A stretch of 64,000 nt of DNA from Uranotaenia lowii (Eukaryota > Arthropoda > Insecta > Diptera > Culicidae). Where the stretch lies: assembly GCF_029784155.1 (NCBI RefSeq), contig NC_073692.1, positions 435,031,228 through 435,095,227 of the forward strand, in the 5' to 3' direction. Below, piece after piece: positions 1-10,965 of the stretch. Position numbers and translations under genes: made by a program. The notes under the pieces are model-generated. The model did no database searches and had not been told where the DNA came from. It saw nothing but the letters and a program-made list of their open reading frames with translations. Each line of letters opens with the position of its first letter. Within the stretch, counting starts at the first letter, position 1.

Positions 1-2078
1 CTAAAATTTCAATTAGCTGATCAGTTTTGAAAGTTTTCCCTAACTCTATAAATAGCTTCACACGTGAACAAAATCACTTCAAGTGGGCAATTATCTATGG
101 GTGGCTCGTCGCGTCGTCACCCATTGCTGTCCCAAAAATAACCCGTTGACGTCTCGTGTTCAACAATTTTGCAAACCCGTGAAAGTTTCGCTGATACAGA
201 TATGAAAAAAAAATACAAAAATGCTTCTATGCCAAAGGAAGTGGTTAAACATTTTCGTTTGGGAAATCAAACTTGCGGGGCGATAGAAAGCTAGCGATGA
301 ACGGAATAAAAAAGACGCCAAAATCAAAAGGAACACAACTCATTCGGAAACCGTGCAGGACAACGACGAGGACGACGCCGACGACGTGTCAGAACATCAA
401 CTTGCTGTAGGAAATTTTGACAGTCACAAATTGGCAACCGCGATGCCAAAGCATGCCATGATGGCTGTCAAAAAGTCGTGACGAATTTCCCCGAGTGTGA
501 TTTGTAACCGTAGGCGCCAATTTGTGACTCTCCTGCAGCGCCTGCTTGATGATTGGGTTGCAAGTGTGAACCGCACGGTGTCATTTTGCAGTGGCGTGTT
601 AATTGGGAACAGTGGGGTTTAATTTTTCATAGACAAATGAGCAGAGTACAAACGGTGAAAATCAATAAACGATGACTGAACAAAGCTATTTTAGTTTTAA
701 TAATGCGTTCAAATTTTCAATTATTTATGACGATAAAATTCCACGACACCACTGTTGAAAAAATCACCAAAATTGTCACTTTTGTGCAGCGCAATTTGCG
801 ACTGCAGCAATCCCACCTTCATACCTCACTCAAATCATCCCGGCGATCCGTAATTTCGGTGATGATGCCACTGAGCTGAATACGATTCGATTTCCAAAAG
901 CTTCCACATTGATGGATGAAGTTTCATTTTCCTGCAGCTGATTTTATATACATTTGCTCCCCAGCAATTTATAACCGTTCAAGTTCATCATACACGAGCA
1001 CGATGTACCTAGAAGGGAAAAATTACCACCATTTGGACTGACTGGTTGATGTTTCTGTGTGTATGTTGGTTTGAACCTACATTTTTCCCACCGAAGCTGA
1101 TTTATTGGATTGCGTCACGGGCTTCGAGCAACCGACTTTCCACCAGAAGACAGCAATAGAAGCGTTAAATTGCGAAATGCCAAAATTTGTTACGCCAGAC
1201 AGCCAGCAGGGAGCGGTGCTTGTTGTGATGTGCTGATTTTTGAAGGAAAGATTTTTCTTCTTCCATGTGAGCAATGCGTTCTGGTCCCTCTCCTGGGAGA
1301 CGAGAATAAAAATTGGCCCATATGAACCCCTACGCCCGGCTTGTGCCAATAACATTTTTCAACAGCGCAGTGAAGTGCGCTCCAGAAAATTCCACGCACG
1401 TAACGCTCTGGATTTGCTAGCTAGGAGGAAGCGAGATTTGAAACGTGCGTGAAGTTTCAAGGTGGTGATGAGATTTTACTACGGTAAATTGATTTTCCAT
1501 ACAGAAAATCATATGTAAATCAAACAAACCTGTCCCCTCAAGAGCGTATCTGCGTCGTACGTCGTGGGAAATGTAAATGTTTGAAGGATAGGAGAGCGAT
1601 TGGCGAAATCTTGGGAGTTTGCGAGCTGAGGTTCAATCATGCAGAGTTTTATAAAAATTGTGAATAATTTTAAAAGAAACAAAATTCACATTTTTTAGAA
1701 GTGCAAAATACGAATAAGATAAAATTGATTGATTTGAAGGCACTAAATAAAAACGATTTTACTTTCTTAAATGGTGATAAAATTCAAAAACAAAAACAAA
1801 AATTTTAAAAAATATTAAGTTTTTTAAAATAACAAAAATGATAAAATTTCGAATAATCAAAAAACAATTACAAACAAAACACTAAAAATGACAAAAAAAA
1901 AACTTTAGAAATAATGGAGAATGACAAAATATGACAAACAAAAAACAAACGCTATAAGCAAAGCAAGAAAAGTGCAAAAAGGATCAAAAACATAATACAA
2001 AAAATTACTAAAAATGGTAAAAAAATAACTAATGATAATGATCACATGGGAGAATAATTTATTTTCTTCCGACAAACT
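1..2078. other. Intergenic or intronic DNA, no gene seen
   Basis: No convincing coding region. Bases 300-900 and 1080-1460 are GC-richer and look unique; short ORFs overlap on both strands at 1077-1452, which argues against coding. Bases 1660-2045 are a purine-rich, very AT-rich tract with many short A-runs and scattered 'aaaaatgac'-like words. Confidence 0.6.
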
Positions 2079-2303
2079 TTAACACGTTCGTCGTCACGCT
2101 CATTTTGGTTGTTTTACTTCCCGGGCCCAAAGAAAATCTCGGAGCAAGAAAGCAACCAAGGAGAACTACACTATTTGTAACGTGTGGCTAAACTGAGCGG
2201 CTAACTTGAGTGAATGAGCGTCACATGCTTTTTGATGTGACGGGGCCTCCCAGGAAATACACCCGTCACCCGAATATGGGTGATGTGGCGACGAACGTGT
2301 TAA
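2079..2303. mobile_element. MITE, 225 bp, 19-bp TIRs
   Basis: The left end ttaacacgttcgtcgtcac (2079-2097) and the reverse complement of 2285-2303 match at 18 of 19 bases. There is no ORF inside. The inner part holds further short inverted words around 'gtgacggg' and 'cgtcaccc'. The TTAA-like ends could include a TTAA or TA target duplication, but superfamily is not certain. It lies directly before the tRNA-like sequence at 2338. Confidence 0.75.
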
Positions 2304-2337
2304 CACTCGACCAGTATAACTTTCATACGCCAGGTTG

Positions 2338-2410
2338 TCTCCTGTAGTAAAATGTTTCTACATGGGCCCTCGAGAGGCACAAGATGTGGGTTCAAGTCCT
2401 ACCGGGAGAC
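2338..2410 (+). other. tRNA-like sequence (tRNA pseudogene or SINE head)
   Basis: A 7-bp acceptor stem forms between tctcctg (2338-2344) and cgggaga (2403-2409) with one G-U pair. The T arm gtggg-ttcaagt-cctac has a 5-bp stem and 7-base loop, and a B-box (ggttcaagtcc, 2389-2399) is present. The anticodon arm is imperfect; its loop reads ctcgaga. The D arm is weak and the long variable arm expected for Ser is missing, so a functional tRNA is unlikely. A T-run follows at about 2419. Confidence 0.45.
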
Positions 2411-4046
2411 AGGCCGAATTTTTTTTCGCATGTTTTCCACATCAATTTTTGTCTAATCTTTTCCCGGACATTTCAATTGACACAGTTGAATTTATTTATT
2501 CACAAAAAAGATATGTAAATATTTTACGTACTTCTTAGACATGTAATTTGGCCTCAGATTTTGTTCAACCCTTAGATGCAAAGTGTTTTGAAACGACACT
2601 AATCAAAATCAAAATATCTCGAAAAGATTGAATGTTTGATGAAACTGACAAAAATAATCTCAAGATTAAAAAAAACTAGCCCATGGTATTTTTATAACGA
2701 TATTTTAATGTATTTTTTGAGAAATCGAACAAAGTGTCCTGAAAATTGTAAAAATCAATTTTTTTTATTTTTTTTGGAAAAAAACAGTTTTAGGAAATCA
2801 ATGTTATTTCTTTAGATCTGCAATTTTTAACAATTTTTTAATCTTAACAGGGCCAGATAAGGCCATCGGAGGCCCCTATAATTCGACTTATTTTTTAATG
2901 CTAATCCAGAGAATACAAAACATTTTAAACTTGTAATGAACCTGAATATGAGTTTAGTATACTGTCAAATAACCATTTTGTCTGCGTAGAAGTTAGTTTC
3001 TGGTATTTTCAAATAAAAATTGTTAATTTATCACAACATTGCGCAAACATTGCGGAAGAATTTAGAAATGTCTCAAACATTACAGCTTTTATTTGAGCTG
3101 CAAAATGCAAAATTTAATTCTCATTTTTTAATAGATTAAATGCTCATTAAAAAAAGCCAGATAAGAAATCCAAATGAGTTAAGTATCTTAAGCAAAGATC
3201 TTGAGTTCTCAAAACTTGAAAAAACCATGAAACTGAACTTCAGTAACTGGAGAAACAACACAAGACTTGAAAATCCCTATGAATTGAATCGGGAAAAGAT
3301 AAGATTCATGTTAATAGAATCACTTAATTATACTGGCAACTCAATTCTGATATCACTTTTAAAATAAAAATAATTTAAGAATGATCATTTAAAAATAGGA
3401 TATTTACTTCTTTAGAGGATTTCAAGTCTATGACAGAAATTGGGATGGAAATTCAATAAAAAAAATCAGTAACTTTTGAATAGTTAAAAGTTATTATAAA
3501 ACTTGGTATTGACCTAGATATTGCCCGGGTAAAATTCTTAAATGTTAATCATAAAGATTTTAAGTTTATTTGAGTAAACGTGAAAATATTGATACATTGC
3601 ATGTTTATAAAATTCCTAGCAAAAATGTAAAAGTTGAACCCAAGAAACAATAAACATTAACGACTTGTCAAAATGGTATTCAACGATAGCTTCGCTGTTC
3701 TCTCATAGCACTGTGAGCCAATTTCGACAAAATAAGCTACCATTACTTGAAAAGTTAACATAATAAAGCTATGATCATTCAGTATCCGGACACTTAATTT
3801 CGGTGATAGCTACATTACTAGAGATCGAATATGCAAAATTTTAGCAGCGTTGTTTTGGTTATGGACTATCTAGTATATTTTTGCCAGATTTTTAAGTTAC
3901 GTTTGTTTTAGATATTTACGATGCAAAAAGACATGGTAAAATAATTTTGCACAAATTTACGCCTTTTGCGCATTTTGCGCCTCGAAAATTCTTCATTGTC
4001 GACTTGAAAACTCATGAGCTGTTGATTTTTTTCTGATTTTTATTAG
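2411..4046. other. AT-rich DNA, no gene seen
   Basis: Strongly AT-rich with short ORFs only; the longest on the + strand (3140-3367) has AT-driven composition and no recognisable domain. No repeat with clear ends was found. Confidence 0.5.
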
Positions 4047-4254
4047 ACCAAATGGCTAAGAAGTATAATGAGGCACTCGAGGATCCACACGAAGTTCAAA
4101 CCAAGCATCAGACTGGAACCCTTGATCTTAAATATGGTAAAAAGTCTATGGTTATTGTGGATAATTGTATGCTGACCCCTTAAATAATACTATAAATCCA
4201 TTTCCAACAGGCAAAAAGGGATGCTTGACTAGTAGACATCATGAAAATAACTAA
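4047..4254 (+). CDS. Possible two-exon gene fragment, unknown function
   Basis: I do not recognise this. A tttttattag acceptor precedes an open segment at 4047-4136 with an internal ATG at 4052 (MAKKYNEALEDPHEV...). It ends at a GT donor at 4137; a 74-bp intron ends in tttccaacag and the frame continues at 4211-4254 to a TAA. The joined peptide from the ATG is about 43 residues, charged and without domains. Codon use looks less AT-biased than the flanks and both splice sites fit consensus, but the length is small and no upstream exon was identified. It may be a gene remnant or chance. Another open segment with a gtgagt donor lies at 4366-4430. Confidence 0.2.
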
Positions 4255-5236
4255 TAGTGAGCAGTTCAATGGATCGCAATCTGTGCAACCGATTTTTACG
4301 TAATGTGACAGATGTGTTCTGATGGGCAAAGAAATTTGAAATATGTTAAAACCGGATTTAAGAGATCAAACTCTTCGAGATACCTACTCATGAAAAGGTT
4401 CCAACTAGATTTCAATTGCTTTCTCCAGGTGAGTTTGTGTTAAATATCATGATTTTGCAAAGGTTTTGCTCCTGTGGTAAAAATAATAGATCAATACAAG
4501 ACTTAAAAAAGTGTGCAAAGATAAAAAAGAGATTTTATGAAAAAGTAGGAGTATTTCTTGAAATCATTGATAAATATGTATTTTTTTATATTTTTACATA
4601 AAATGACATATTAACACCTTCATTTCCTCCATAAATTTTTTTTTGATCAAATGAATAGTTTTTAAAATACACACGTTTGTTACTGCCCGGTTTCTAAATG
4701 ATCATAGCCTTAATATTTCAACATTATTATTGTGCAAGACATTTGTATATAATGAAAATGTGGAGATGTTTTCTATATTATTTTTTCTGTATTGAATATC
4801 CTGACTTAAATGTTTCGATAAAAAAAAAATTTGAGGTGAGGATAATCACCAATCATTTTTTTTTCTTTTTTTTTTCAGATAATGACATACTTCGGTTGAC
4901 ATTATTCTTGTTCAGATTTTGAGATGAAAATTTACGGGAGAACTCCTTCACTGCTTACTCTAGGGGGCCTCTTATGTAAGAGAATAACTATTTTGGATAT
5001 TATTTCACGGGGCCCCCGTTGTTATATTTCAAGTATTTATTCTGTTTTTCTAGTTTTGATTTCTTTTCATAGATTTGTAGAAATGAAAGAAGCATGATTA
5101 AAGTAGTGATGAAACTTTTTTTTCCCTCAGGGAGCCCCAATGAGCAAAGAGGGCATTCGTCACTTTCGACCTCCGACCTTGTTTTAGCAGTCATGAATGT
5201 TTAGAAAAAAAAATCCAAAATCCAATAACCCAAATT
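4255..5236. other. AT-rich DNA, no gene seen
   Basis: Low-complexity AT-rich sequence. A frame open from about 4366 to 4601 has no recognisable domain and an unconvincing composition. GC-containing words such as ggggcccccg occur near 5010 without a clear element. Confidence 0.45.
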
Positions 5237-6557
5237 GGGGAAAACTTCATATAACGCCCCATATGGCTAATACGCGCCACCCTTGTTTTGAAGAATCTGA
5301 AACATTTTAAGCCTGCAAAACATTACCAATTTGTTCAAAATGCTGTGATTCGTCATGGAAAGTATGAATTTTTCCTTAAAATGCCCCTGCGTCATGATAA
5401 TTTCACAATTTAGATTTTTCTTCATTTCGATCTAAATTTCAAAACACTTTCAATAAGGTGTCACCAAGCAGAGAAAAACGAATAAGACAATATTTTCTGA
5501 CACATCGATAGAGGAGAATCTAAACTATGATTTTATGCTAAAAAATCATACTGAACTCGCTAAGGTATGCTTTTTGTGGGTATGTTCTATCACGGCCAGA
5601 GGTGCCAGGTGTCCTGATTTATCAGGATTTTTCCTGATTTTCGAGAGACCGTCCTGATCAATCAAAAACGGTCCAGTTGTCCTGATTTTTGAAAATTTGT
5701 CCCTAAAATGTCCTGATTTGTCCTGATTTTCATAAAAACTTCTTAAATATGGTCGAATTTGTAGTTATACTATGAGAAAATCGAATAAATAGGTTTTAAA
5801 ATAGCTAAACCCATTTAACAGATGGTAATCTTCGGTTCAGATGATATTTAAATAATGTTTTTCGATATGAACTACATGCCAGTAAACAAGCTTCGTACTG
5901 TTGTTGCATAAATCAAGGCGTTTACAGCACCTGTATTGCGCCTTTATTTATGCAATCTAAGCAGAAATCCTTAATATTTTCATGAATCAAGGTGTCTTGA
6001 AAAATACTGATTTTTAACTTCGCGTTGTCCTGATTTTTTACGAAACCACCTGGCACCCCTGATCACGGCCCATGCGCTCGTTATAACGCGTCAATCGTAG
6101 TCGGCTGAAAATAGCATTAATTTTTCAAAAAGGCCAATTTTCATTCAAATGAACAAAAAGTCTAAACCATATTTTGAGCGTTAATTCAGCCCAAAAAACC
6201 TACTTTTTATTTTTTTTTAATTTTAATTAGTCCATTTTGATTTTCTTTTCAGTCAAAGTGTCTGTAAGTATAAGTGTGTTTTCGGTCTTCGGCTGCTTTG
6301 GGTATGTTCGGCTGTAGGCGCGTATTGAATACACAGCGGCGCGTATTCGCAACTCAGTTTTGTTTTGTGGCTTTGGATATGGTTTTTGAAAATCTAGTTT
6401 TTGAAGCAACTATAGAAATTTGAGTAATAAAAAATCATAGGCATTTGTAGAAAACACTTTTCTTCAACGATAACACCCATTTTTAACACAATTTGTACGT
6501 GGAATACATAGAAAATCAGCGATTCGCTTAGGTGGCGCATAATAGGGCATGTTCCCC
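5237..6557. repeat. Interspersed repeat copy A, interrupted by a hAT MITE
   Basis: The same sequence occurs inverted at 54411-55262. Ends are ggggaaaacttcatataacg (from 5237) and ...gggcatgttcccc (to 6557), giving a short ggggaa TIR. Further in, both ends carry ta(c/t)gcgccac. Without the 465-bp insert plus its 8-bp duplication it is about 848 bp, matching copy B (852 bp). No transposase is present; short ORFs in both copies are not conserved in frame. It is probably a non-autonomous DNA transposon; copy B is flanked by TA on both sides. Confidence 0.8.
5597..6061. mobile_element. hAT-type MITE nested in repeat copy A
   Basis: Ends are cagaggtgccaggtg and, as reverse complement of the right end, caggggtgccaggtg (14 of 15). 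The 8-bp direct duplication atcacggc flanks it (5589-5596 and 6062-6069), and a single atcacggc occupies the empty site in copy B near 54908. Eight-base duplications and CAG-type ends are typical of hAT elements. The interior is rich in 'tcctgattt' repeats and has no ORF. Confidence 0.9.
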
Positions 6558-9500
6558 TACCCTGAACAACCAGAACGAATAATTGAAAGTAAGTATTTGA
6601 AACACATATTTTGTAATTTGGTAAGTTTTAATTTATTTTAAGATAACTTTCAGTGAGATAAAAATTAACCTTTAAATTATGATTGCTTCAAATGGTGTTT
6701 CGACTGATTTATAAAGATTTTTATCTCTATAAACACGTGTTCGGTCTGAGTTTGCAAAAATAAACTTAAAAAAGTAAACAACTGAAACTCTAAATGAATG
6801 AATCAAATAATACTGTGTGTATGAAGGTAATCGAAAACAAAACTGTGTAAAGGTTACAAAAATACTACATGTGCCTATCATTTATTCTGTGTAATTTTTT
6901 TCTGAAATAACTGTAACGAATTTCATAGAAATCTTTATCAAACTCACTCAAATTTGGACATATTAAAATTTTTTATTATAATTATTTTCTTTTTCGAATA
7001 TCAAACTATTTTCATTAAGCAGTAAGAAAAACCCACGCTGTATAGTGAAACAAAAAAATATTTTTTTGAGATAAAATTTTTTTGAACGAAGACTAGTATG
7101 TATGAATGTATGTATGTATGAAAACCCACCAGTGGCTGAAAGGTCTCCTGACCCTTGTCGATACGGGAAGTCTCGATCGCACTTTAAATATTTTTATTTT
7201 TTTTAATGCCTGTGTTTATAATGAAGGCTTACAAATAATATTCCCAAAGTTCAATTATTGGCGTAAGGGGTTTTCTTTAATTCATTCCTGTTTTATGAAT
7301 ATTTTGAATAAATTCATGAAATTTGATGATACTATATTATCAAGTCTTTTTACGACCTTCAACCTTATGAGAATTTGAGTCTAATGCAAAAATCAATTGA
7401 AAAAACTTTACAAGCACTTCAAACCCGTCTGTCGGGAATCTCCGCATTCGACAAAAAATCAACATAATCTCGACAAAATCACAAAAACAGTGGATTTTTG
7501 TCGTGATGAATGGAAAGTTGCTAAACAGTAGTCGCGAGTTGGAAACCAACTCTCAAAACACCCGCATGCAACTGCAATCAGTCCCGTATGCAAAACATTG
7601 AAAGGTGCGACGTTGCCCATTGTCTTGTCTGTCAACCATGGAACGATGATGGTTTCCTGAAAAAGCATCCCCCTCTCCTTCGCTTCCTCCCTCGAAATCC
7701 TTCAGTACTGTCACCTGTCTCCCCGGGCCATGAGCCATGCGATGTGTGAGATCCTGCTGCTGCTGCTGTCGCACAGAGCAGACAATGTCATCCAGCGGCA
7801 TTCATGAGCAAGCAAGCGTCAAGCTACAAGGAAGGGTACCTATACCTAGGATAGGACTACGACGATTCTTGTCACGGGTGGATGCTCCATGGAAAAGTGG
7901 CGGCGAACGGTGTGCAAAAGTTGCAATAGCAAACCCGGAGTGGCGCCACTGGCTGTGATTTCTTCCTTTTGACACGTAACATTACATCACACATTCCCGT
8001 TCATTTCGCCGCCACGCAGTCTGCTTCTGCTCTGGGTCGACGATGACGACGGTTACAAACATCCTTGAGGTACCTTTGACTAGCGCCATCACTGGAACAT
8101 GCTCAACTGAGTAGCAGGGAGATGTAGTGCAGCAGGATCGTAGCAGGCGCCGGGAGCGAAATGTCTCCGCATACACGTAACATGTTAACCGGCCTGCTTC
8201 GTCGTTTCATTTGCCTTCCATTTTGCTGCAGCAGAACAGACCAGTGACGGGGGAAAACTGCAATGGCGGGGGGGATCTGAAGTTTTTTTTATTCTTCTTC
8301 CTATCCCGACAATGAAAGGATCTACCATGCGAAATTGACTGGTCTATGCCGACAGCAGAATGTGATTCGGATTGATAGGGTGATCAAAGTTATGAAAAAA
8401 AGAAAAATGTTTAAAGACTATATTTAGTTTTTTCTAGGTAAAATTTCAAAGTCTGTGTAGTGACCTAGTTTTCAGTTGAGCAAATTTCTTAAAAGAGTTG
8501 GCTATCCTTTCAAAAAACGAGTCTCTTTTGCGACATCATCATCATCATCACTTCCGTCATTGGGATCTTCCTGGCTACCCGGACGGAAAAGGGGGTAAAG
8601 AAATAGCTCCCGAGAACCATATGGTCGAGTTCCCTCTTTAATAAAGCATACTGATGGACGATGGAAAGTGTCATCCATATTTAGTTGTTGTTTCCCACCT
8701 ATCGTAGATCGGAAGCACCGGGAGATGAAGAGCGAAAAAAATCGAGAACGAATTCAGATGGAACAACCAGAAGACTAGAAGAATCATTGCAAGGATTACG
8801 GCGGGGTCGATAGACCGAACTATTCGGTGGAACTGAGGATCGCTTTTACAACATTTATCTTCTACCTTTTGCACTGACATAGAGGTTATACATTGGTTAT
8901 TTTTTTTAAAAAAAGTTAAAAATTTCATTTAAATTTGACAAAATATTAAGATCTGCTTTTTAGATCACTTATATGTAAACTTACTTGATTTAAAATTTTC
9001 AAAAGTTAAAAAAAAACTTTAAGTCTACATTTTATGATTACATGCTTAAATATGTTCCACATATTTGCTTTGGCTGGTGGATAGTCGAAGTGGTACTTTG
9101 GGGGCCACTCAGACCCAGACTTTGGAGTGCACCCAACAATGGAACAACAACAACAATTGCAAAAACGAGCGACTTTCCAGTGAGGATGATGACTGGAAAA
9201 ATTGAAACACGAAAAGTGAGGGACCAAGTGATAGCAAAAATATGCATGTAGGCTTTTCCCAGTCTCTGGAAAAGCACAGGTCGGCATGTGAGTGTGACTG
9301 AATGAATGTCTAGATAGTTTGCTCATGGCGAAGAACATAATCCTCGAGACGACGGCGACGCCTCCACTGCCTGCGGTGACGATGATGATGATGATGGCGA
9401 CGACGACGATGAATGTGAATAATCGTCAATTGGGACATTGAACTGCAACGGCTTATGCAAAATAGGCAGAGGTAGCTTCTAAAAATGAATGTGATTTTTT

Positions 9501-9903
9501 TTAATAGTAAGTTTAATTTTATTAAGATGTCCTGAAATCTGTTTCATATATTTTTGACTTTTTTTTCATAACTCAGGCATCCAGAACTGACCATAAATTT
9601 TTAAATAAAAAAAAAACAAATTTGTAAGCAATTGATGATTTACCGAATGTTATTTGAATACAGTAGGGAACACTTCAATGGCATAAGATTGGTTGTTATA
9701 TTTTTTGTTTGGTATCTATCATTGTGACCAGTAAGTTTATGTTCTTTAATGTGTTTTCTATTTTAATATATCTATGCTACACAAAGGATGTTTTTTTCTC
9801 TGTTTAGATAGTGTCCCTATCTCGGTATTTAGCATTTTCCCAATCTGATAAAACCGCTCTTATAAAGTTGTTCACTCGCTTTCAACCAATTTAAAAAAAA
9901 ATC
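6558..9903. other. Intergenic or intronic DNA with small microsatellites
   Basis: No convincing gene. Bases 7400-8260 and 9040-9480 are GC-richer and probably unique; ORFs there overlap on both strands. Simple repeats: (TATG)n-like at 7097-7120, (ATC)n at 8534-8550, (GAT/GAC)n at 9378-9412. The rest is AT-rich. Confidence 0.5.
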
Positions 9904-10317
9904 AATAAGGCTGGACAAATATCAATTTCTTCTTTTGTCACCCCCCCCCCCCCCTTCGAAAATTTCAAAAACCCGAAGGGGGAAATAAATAAAGTTTAAA
10001 GATTTTTTTTGTAAATTTCGAAAAAAAAATTCAAGTATCCGAAAGATTACAAGACCAAAAAACAAATTTTTGAAAGATAAGAGTTATTTCATCTTTTATT
10101 TTCTTGATTTTATGGAATTTTTCGATAAAAAAAATCCTTGATTTGTAGGTTTTGTGCAATAATATAGTATGCAAAATTTTGCATACAAGTTTTCGTGCAA
10201 TTTATTCCAATTTATTTGTTTTTTCGCATTATTTTTTATTGTAATCCCCCTCCCCCCCTTGCGATGTTCCAACTCCGAGTGACAAAAGAAGGATTTAAAA
10301 TTTGTTCCGGCCTTATT
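9904..10317. mobile_element. MITE, about 414 bp, about 40-bp TIRs, C-run near the left end
   Basis: The left end aataaggctggacaaat, followed by ttcttcttttgtcac, matches the reverse complement of 10278-10317 (aataaggccggaacaaat ... ccttcttttgtcact) with a few mismatches and a small indel. The left TIR is followed by a 14-base C-run (9941-9954). A C-rich tract lies inside the right TIR at about 10246-10258, on the same strand. No ORF. Target duplication could not be separated from the TIR. Confidence 0.75.
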
Positions 10318-10334
10318 AAAATCATTTAAATGTT

Positions 10335-10770
10335 TAATAGAAGCCGCCATCTTCAATTTCGAGATGGCATCTGATAACGGAATTCGTCTTCTACTCATAG
10401 ATCCCTTTCAACTAATACTAATACTGTGGGAGTTTCATGCTATTTTTGTGTATAACAGTATCCCAAAGTTCAGCTGAAGCCGCCATCTTGGATTTCAAGA
10501 TGGTGTCCGTTAGCGAAATTTGACTTCTTCTAGTTTATCCCTTTACCCAATACCCATATTATGGAGATTTTTGATTATTTACAGCATTCAAAGTAGAGCA
10601 GACGCCGCCATCTTGGATTTCAAGATGGTGTCGGAAATGAAAAAACCAACTTCTTCTAGTTTCATTTTTTTCACCCAAAACCAATATTGTTGGGGTTTCA
10701 TGCGGGTTTAAATCATTTACAATATTTTAAAGTTCAACGAAAGCCTGGCGTCAGTAAACGAAATTCGACT
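10335..10770 (+). repeat. Tandem repeat, about 125-139 bp unit, with GCCGCCATCTT motif
   Basis: The word gccgccatctt starts at 10343, 10479 and 10604, with a decayed fourth copy at 10743 (gcctggcgtc). Each full unit continues with ggatttcaagatggtgtc-like sequence, forming a short hairpin between ccatctt and aagatgg, then 'cgaaattcgacttcttctagt' variants, 'ccaatac' and 'gggtttcatgc'. Spacing is 136, 125 and 139 bp. It adjoins the MITE at 9904-10317. Confidence 0.75.
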
Positions 10771-10785
10771 TTAACTCCTTATTTG

Positions 10786-10965
10786 TACGTCTCGGTGGTC
10801 GAGTGGTTGGCGTGGTAAGACGGTAATCGCTGGTCCACTTATTGCATGGGTTCGATTCCCATCTCGGTACTGGGTTAAATGTTAATCTTAAGTTGTCCAC
10901 GTCATTTATTAAGTTTGTGAAGCTTAAATCGGCTAAGACGGTGTATGTCTTTTATTTATTCCACA
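10786..10965 (+). mobile_element. tRNA-derived SINE
   Basis: An A-box (tggtcgagtgg, 10796-10806) and a B-box (ggttcgattcc, 10849-10859) are spaced as in tRNA-type pol III promoters. The T arm atggg-ttcgatt-cccat is a perfect 5-bp stem with a 7-base loop. The acceptor ends do not pair, so it is not a working tRNA. A non-tRNA body follows with 'gctaagacggtgtatgtc' near 10933 and an AT-rich tail. This matches the structure of tRNA-related SINEs known from mosquitoes. The 3' end is approximate. Confidence 0.75.

Noticed and set aside
1077..1452. Several overlapping ORFs on both strands
   Set aside because: Mutually overlapping, short, no domain; typical of a GC-richer non-coding patch.
10786..10870. 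Functional tRNA gene
   Set aside because: A and B boxes are good but the acceptor ends do not pair and a SINE body follows.
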